The notes beneath the pieces are model-generated. The model was not told the origin of the DNA and did no database searches. It saw nothing but the letters and a program-made list of their open reading frames with translations. Source: Thermomucor indicae-seudaticae (lineage: Eukaryota > Mucoromycota > Mucoromycetes > Mucorales > Lichtheimiaceae). From it: a stretch of 10,360 nt of DNA. Where the stretch lies: positions 1 to 10,360 of the forward strand of contig JSYX01000898.1 in assembly GCA_000787465.1 (NCBI GenBank), read 5' to 3'. Every line of letters starts with the position of its first letter. The first letter of the stretch is position 1. Of the stretch, positions 6,921 through 10,360 are shown piece after piece. Position numbers and translations under genes: made by a program.

Positions 6921-8405
6921 TTACTGGGTATCTTGTTTAAGCCAAGGATGATTTTGTATGTCGACGAGTTTTGGTCGTTTACGTGGATCGTGTTGTAGAA
7001 TCTAGAACTAAAATTCAGTGCATAATTTACTCTCAGTTATTGATGCAGTGGTATACTCACGCGAGATACGAAATGTTTGGCCTGGATGCTGATATTATCT
7101 GGAAAGCGGTATTGAAGATTGAGTATGCGATTGTATGTCTCTGCGTAACCAGCAGCGTCTTCGAACGGAGGTTTCCCGACTAGGAGTTCGTAAGCCATGA
7201 CACCAACAGCCCATACATCGACCTTTTCGTTATGAGGACGATTCTCGATCATTTCAGGAGACAGGTAATCAAGTGTACCACAAAAGGTACGACGCCTAGG
7301 GAAAGATATTTAGCAAAATCCAAGCTTATAAACCTGCATCGCATCTTTGACTTGCCGTGGGTTTCGATCATGTACAGCCCAGCCAAAGTCAGCTAGCTTC
7401 ATAGCCCCATCCGCACCGATCAGCACTGAAGTCAAAACAAAGGTACTTAACAGTGTCTCCATAACTTTTGATTGACAGCCCAACGTACCATTTTCGGGTT
7501 TAATATCACGATGAATGACACCTAAACTATGTAGATAACGGAGTGCACAAACAATCTGCGCGATCGACTGGAGAAAGATAGGCAGAGCCCGACTGTGAGC
7601 CAAAGCATCCAACAATTGATTCGTCATATCAGGCGAGTCACCTTGGCTGTTTCCTCTTCCGATAATGAACCGCGTTCACGCATAAGACTGTATAGCTCCC
7701 CTCGAGGCGCATGTTCTAGTACCATGTAAACGTTATCTTCATCATGGAAATAGCCATACAATCTCAAGATATTCGGATGCCTTGTCAAGTAAAGTAAAAA
7801 TTGGGCACTAAGACGAGCAGCAGGAAGTTCCACACTTTTTTTTACCTTAAATGACCCTGGATCTCGATTTCTCTCTTTAGGAAAGGGACGACTTTGGCCT
7901 TTTCTAGCTCTTGCTTCTTTACAATCTTTAGAGCAACAACCTGCTGACTTTGCTTTTCACGGGCAAGATAAACTGTGCCAAAGCGACCGGATCCGAGATG
8001 TTTGCCGACGTCAAAGTCGTCTGGTGTCCACTCACGGGAGCTACATCCAGATAAATATATATACATGAGGGTCGCGCTATATAGCCTTTTAGCTGAACAG
8101 CAAAGGGAGACTCACACACGTGGCTCGATAATAGGCAGCGTCGGTACTGGTTCAATAGGTGCCACCTCACTACTGATGCCGTGATATCGGCGCACCTGAG
8201 GTGAATCCATGTAATCGTCTCCATTCTGCTGCTGCGCCAGTTGGTGAAAGTAATACGCTCGGCTTTGACGGGATACTTTGATTCCATAACGATCGAGCGG
8301 GTCAGGCTGGTTTGCCATAAACGTGCGTCGAGGCGTATAGTCTACATAGGCCGACAATGGAGCCGGGGTCACCGGTGTGGCCGGTTTGTCTGATTCATGG
8401 ACCAT
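6921..8405 (-). CDS. ark1: Aurora-family mitotic serine/threonine kinase
   Basis: Seven exons in coding order: 8405-8116, 8040-7846, 7780-7642, 7567-7489, 7425-7356, 7295-7061, 7001-6921, giving 362 residues. Aurora kinases phosphorylate kinetochore and chromosomal-passenger substrates to correct spindle attachments and drive cytokinesis. A low-complexity N-tail (1-100) precedes the kinase domain: glycine loop [11 protein letters not shown] (113-123), catalytic Lys135 in ALKIV, alpha-C Glu154 in [14 protein letters not shown] (227-234), DFGWAVH (247-253), activation loop [11 protein letters not shown] with Thr261 at the Aurora T-loop position, SPEM in place of APE (270-273), and a C-terminal HDPRKRP...HPWL. 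DFGW and RRxT-x-CGTLDY separate Aurora from other kinases. The start lies in a good context (ACCATGG). The intron between 7355 and 7296 is GC-AG; the last intron has two tandem acceptors and only the distal one gives the HPWL end. Introns are 59-75 nt. The family assignment is sure; which Aurora paralogue is not. Confidence 0.95.
7296..7355 (-). other. GC-AG intron in the Aurora kinase gene
   Basis: This 60-nt intron starts GCAAGT rather than GT and ends CCCTAG, with CTAAA 13-17 nt before the acceptor as a plausible branch site. Joining the flanking sequence makes an Arg codon (CG|G) and restores the Aurora activation segment [11 protein letters not shown]. The two nearby GT donors (7351 and 7337) both put the next exon out of frame, and retention meets a stop inside the intron. 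Confidence 0.88.
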
Positions 8406-8753
8406 GGTACAGCAATGGTGAGCACTGCCTCTTGCACCACTGCGAAAAAACAGCGACACTTCCGCTGTCGTCGGATTTCCTTTTCCATCTTTTTTTACGC
8501 GTCGTCACCCCTTTTGCTATTGGTATCCTCTTCAGGGCACAGACCCACGGAACAGATACAGATGCAAGGGGTACGCCGAAAGGAAGATTCCAGTCTTTGT
8601 AACCTGCAACGCTTGCATTAAGAATGATTAAGGCGGGGCAGTCTAAGATTAAACGTCCATGTTTATTCCGTTGATGCGAACGCATTAAATTGACATCATC
8701 TTCCGATACCTCATATCTGTCATCCTTCTTTTGCTTCTCGATTTCTCAACAAC
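8406..8753. promoter_or_regulatory. divergent promoter region, Aurora kinase / secreted protein
   Basis: This 348-bp region separates the start codons of two divergent genes. On the Aurora side there is a perfect ACGCGT (8497-8502), the core of the MluI cell-cycle box bound by MBF-type factors in yeasts, 92 bp from the ATG. A CCAAT box lies on the minus strand at 8523-8519. A T-rich run (8490-8496) adjoins the ACGCGT. Nothing on the secreted-protein side stands out apart from GATTAA repeated at 8627 and 8647. No coding frame here is convincing. Confidence 0.5.
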
Positions 8754-8972
8754 ATGCGGAGCGGCTCTTGGCTCAGTTTTCTCTTACTCTTCTTATTTTC
8801 TTTTGTCGCCAATGGAGCTATCATAACAGGTAATGGAAAATCGGCAGAGAAAATGAGTGCCTGACTGACGCGGATGTTAGACGCCGGACGACCATGCATT
8901 GTTGGCTTGGGTGATTGTCCCGAAGGAGAAACGTGTATCGCACTTGACGACAACTACGGTCATTGCGGCTAA
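8754..8972 (+). CDS. small secreted cysteine-rich protein, unknown function
   Basis: Two exons, 8754-8829 and 8881-8972, encode 55 residues. Residues 1-21 form a clear signal peptide: MRSGSW, then a hydrophobic core of Leu and Phe (7-18), and an Ala-Asn-Gly end that fits signal peptidase cleavage. The predicted mature chain is about 34 residues with four cysteines (31, 38, 44, 54; spacing C-x6-C-x5-C-x9-C) around the motif DCPEGETC, and is acidic. Two disulfides are likely. The 51-nt intron has a GTAATG donor, CTGAC branch-like sequence and TTAG acceptor; if unspliced, translation stops shortly after the signal peptide. The gene diverges from the Aurora kinase gene and is followed in tandem by the CIA30 gene. 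I do not recognise the family. The architecture is that of small secreted proteins and candidate effectors or antimicrobial peptides in fungi, but no activity can be assigned. It could also be one exon set of a larger gene, although no further donor is evident. Confidence 0.72.
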
Positions 8973-9249
8973 AACAATAATACTAAACACCCCCTCATGC
9001 CCATTGCTTACACTGTATATTCCTCCCGCTGGTTTTCTGTCTGTATATCGCTGGAAATTGCAGCCTTGTTACCTGTTAAGCGGGACCTCTCCAGCGCGTA
9101 ATTGCACAAGAGTATTAATAAACCATTGGTGCTCCTCCCTCTAAACATATGATGCTATCGAGTAAGTGCATGAATTCGGATCTGCCGATACCGGAAATTC
9201 TCGACCCAAAAGCGCTGGGTTTTCTTTTCTTTTTTCGTTGAATATCAGC
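8973..9249 (+). promoter_or_regulatory. intergenic region: 3' end of secreted protein, promoter/leader of CIA30
   Basis: AT-rich sequence follows the secreted-protein stop, with AATAATACTAAAC soon after. Before the CIA30 start is a T-rich tract (9220-9236). An upstream open frame of 30 codons starts with ATGATG at 9149 and stops at 9241, 8 nt before the CIA30 ATG. A GTAAGT donor at 9162 and an ATATCAG acceptor at 9248 could also define an 87-nt leader intron. I see no gene here. Confidence 0.4.
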
Positions 9250-10137
9250 ATGTTTTCGATTCTACGTCGAACAGCTAGCGAAGTGGTCGATTCGAGCGCA
9301 AAAGGTTAGAAGCGAACTTGCAATCAAGTTCAAGAACGTTCTTTCCTTTTGCTCATTGTGTGTTCCCGCCGATTAATTAGCCTTACGCATGGAAGGCCTC
9401 CAGGGCTGGCGCAAAGAATTGCCAATGCTTACACTGAATTCAAAAGCAGACCTTGATCATTGGGCAATTGGTTGCGATAAAGACATTGGTGGTTTCTCTA
9501 CAGCAACTTTAGAAATCACGCCAGAAAATACAGGTCGATTCTACGGCAACATTTCACTCGAACTGCCAGCCAATCGTGAGATTACGCAGAGTGGTTATGC
9601 GGCTATTCGATCAAAGGCAAGCAGGCAACGTTCGATAAAAGCAAAAAATAAACGGTTCACTTATTGTTTTGCCAGCCACAAGCCCCGTCCATGTTTGGGA
9701 CGCCCTGTTGGGATACCAGTTTATTTCGCTACTTGGCACTGCGTGTCCGGGGTGATCGGCGCAAATATTTCGTCAATATACAGACGGACAGTGTAATCCA
9801 GACAGATCTGTATCAACATCGATTGTTTCTTCGTACGCCGGGTCGCTGGGAGACCGTGATGGTATGTAGAAAGAAAGAAAGGGATGGGATGGGCATATAT
9901 TATATGCTGATGCCTTGATAGATTCCATTCCGCGATTTTGTCTTGACCAACAATGGCATGATCCAAGAAGATCAGATCGAAATGTTTCGGGAAAAAGTCA
10001 AAACTGTTGGTATTTCAATCATGGATCGGCAGGAAGGACCTTTCAGTATTGAAATTGACTGGATCAAAGCAATGAACACGGAATTCACGGAAGGCGATAT
10101 GGATCGGATACCCCCTCCAACAGAGGACGGCCTGTAA
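9250..10137 (+). CDS. cia30: complex I intermediate-associated protein 30 (NDUFAF1/CIA30 family)
   Basis: Four exons: 9250-9304, 9381-9616, 9676-9861, 9922-10137, giving 230 residues. CIA30/NDUFAF1 is a mitochondrial chaperone that binds membrane-arm intermediates during assembly of respiratory complex I. The N-terminus MFSILRRTASEVV is short, amphipathic and carries two arginines, as expected of a matrix-targeting presequence. Family features follow in order: LDHWAIGCDKDIGGFSTA (about 40-58), GRFYGNISLELP (about 67-78), SGYAAIRSK (89-97), WDTSLFRYLALRVRGD (about 108-123), a KYFVNIQTD strand, the PFRDF segment at the start of exon 4, and VGIS...GPFSIEIDWIKA near the end. Intron 1 uses GTTAGA, intron 3 GTATGT; intron 2 begins GCAAGC and is a GC-AG intron, the only in-frame way to join SGYAAIRSK to PQAPSMFGTP. 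The presence of this gene implies the organism has respiratory complex I. The assignment rests on recognised family sequence; the first exon is the least certain part. Confidence 0.92.
9617..9675 (+). other. GC-AG intron in the CIA30 gene
   Basis: This 59-nt intron begins AAG|GCAAGC and ends TTTTGCCAG. Phase-0 joining gives SGYAAIRSK followed by PQAPSMFGTPCWD, as CIA30 proteins require. The GT dinucleotides between 9590 and 9665 either lie inside conserved coding sequence, break the frame, or leave an intron of about 20 nt. No good branch-site match is visible. Confidence 0.85.
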
Positions 10138-10360
10138 ATAACATTGTGACTCTAGTTGAAAAGCGCAAATGTGCGTCATTTGTCCAAAAAGCACACGTAG
10201 TTGATAGTTATGTTCTCCATATACTGTTTATTGATTGAACATTTGCGTCACTCGAAATACATTTTACATCAACTGCAAGCCGAATTTGCGCTAACATACG
10301 ATCAAACATTACGCATATAAGAAACATGTTTAACGCTGCCATATGGTAAGGAATACGCAC
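10138..10360. other. 3' flank of CIA30; inverted repeat; possible 3' end of a converging gene
   Basis: CGCAAATGT (10164-10172) and ACATTTGCG (10239-10247) form a 9-bp inverted repeat 66 bp apart. The minus strand carries AATAAA (about 10231-10226) and is open for some 50 codons from the window edge, so a gene converging from the right may end here, but its coding content cannot be judged from this fragment. Confidence 0.3.

Noticed and set aside
7928..8287. 119-codon minus-strand frame overlapping the first two Aurora exons
   Set aside because: Different frame from the kinase, reads through an intron, and has no recognisable content.
8406..8459. Extension of the Aurora N-terminus to 8459
   Set aside because: That start would be GTG, which fungi rarely use; the ATG at 8405 is in a strong context.
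1..10360. CRISPR array, rRNA or tRNA genes
   Set aside because: No regularly spaced repeats and no recognisable conserved RNA sequence; intron-rich genes show a eukaryotic source.

Overview
The window looks like nuclear DNA of a filamentous fungus. The base composition is moderate. Four confidently modelled genes are densely interrupted by short introns of 51-101 nt with GTRNGT-like donors, CTRAY-like branch sites and YAG acceptors. Protein sequence and intron density suggest an early-diverging lineage such as Mucoromycota; this is inference, since no rRNA or other marker is present.

Layout. Positions 1-5250 hold no gene I can recognise. They contain several weakly supported small reading frames: a short transmembrane frame near 1684-1853, a two-exon frame at 2244-2630, an 88-codon antisense frame between them, and weaker ones at 3153-3518, 3466-3699 and 4172-3787. 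There is also a cluster of GC-rich hairpins at 771-890 and various short palindromes. From about 5250 rightwards the window is packed with genes. These are GDP-mannose pyrophosphorylase (5374-6837, +, six exons, 363 aa), an Aurora-type Ser/Thr kinase (8405-6921, -, seven exons, 362 aa), a 55-aa secreted cysteine-rich protein (8754-8972, +, two exons) and a CIA30/NDUFAF1 complex I assembly factor (9250-10137, +, four exons, 230 aa).

Relations. The pyrophosphorylase and the Aurora gene converge tail to tail with 83 bp between stop codons. The Aurora and secreted-protein genes diverge from a shared 348-bp promoter region containing an ACGCGT box and a CCAAT box. The secreted-protein and CIA30 genes are in tandem. 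The genes do not form one pathway: the first feeds cell-wall and glycan mannosylation, the second mitosis, the fourth mitochondrial complex I assembly, and the third is of unknown function.

Most notable observations. Two of the 15 introns modelled in the four confident genes are best explained as non-canonical GC-AG introns, one in the Aurora activation segment and one in CIA30. The last Aurora intron has tandem acceptors, of which only the distal one gives a full kinase C-terminus. The small secreted four-cysteine protein only appears once a 51-nt intron is removed, so automatic annotation could easily miss it. I see no clearly novel multi-gene system.
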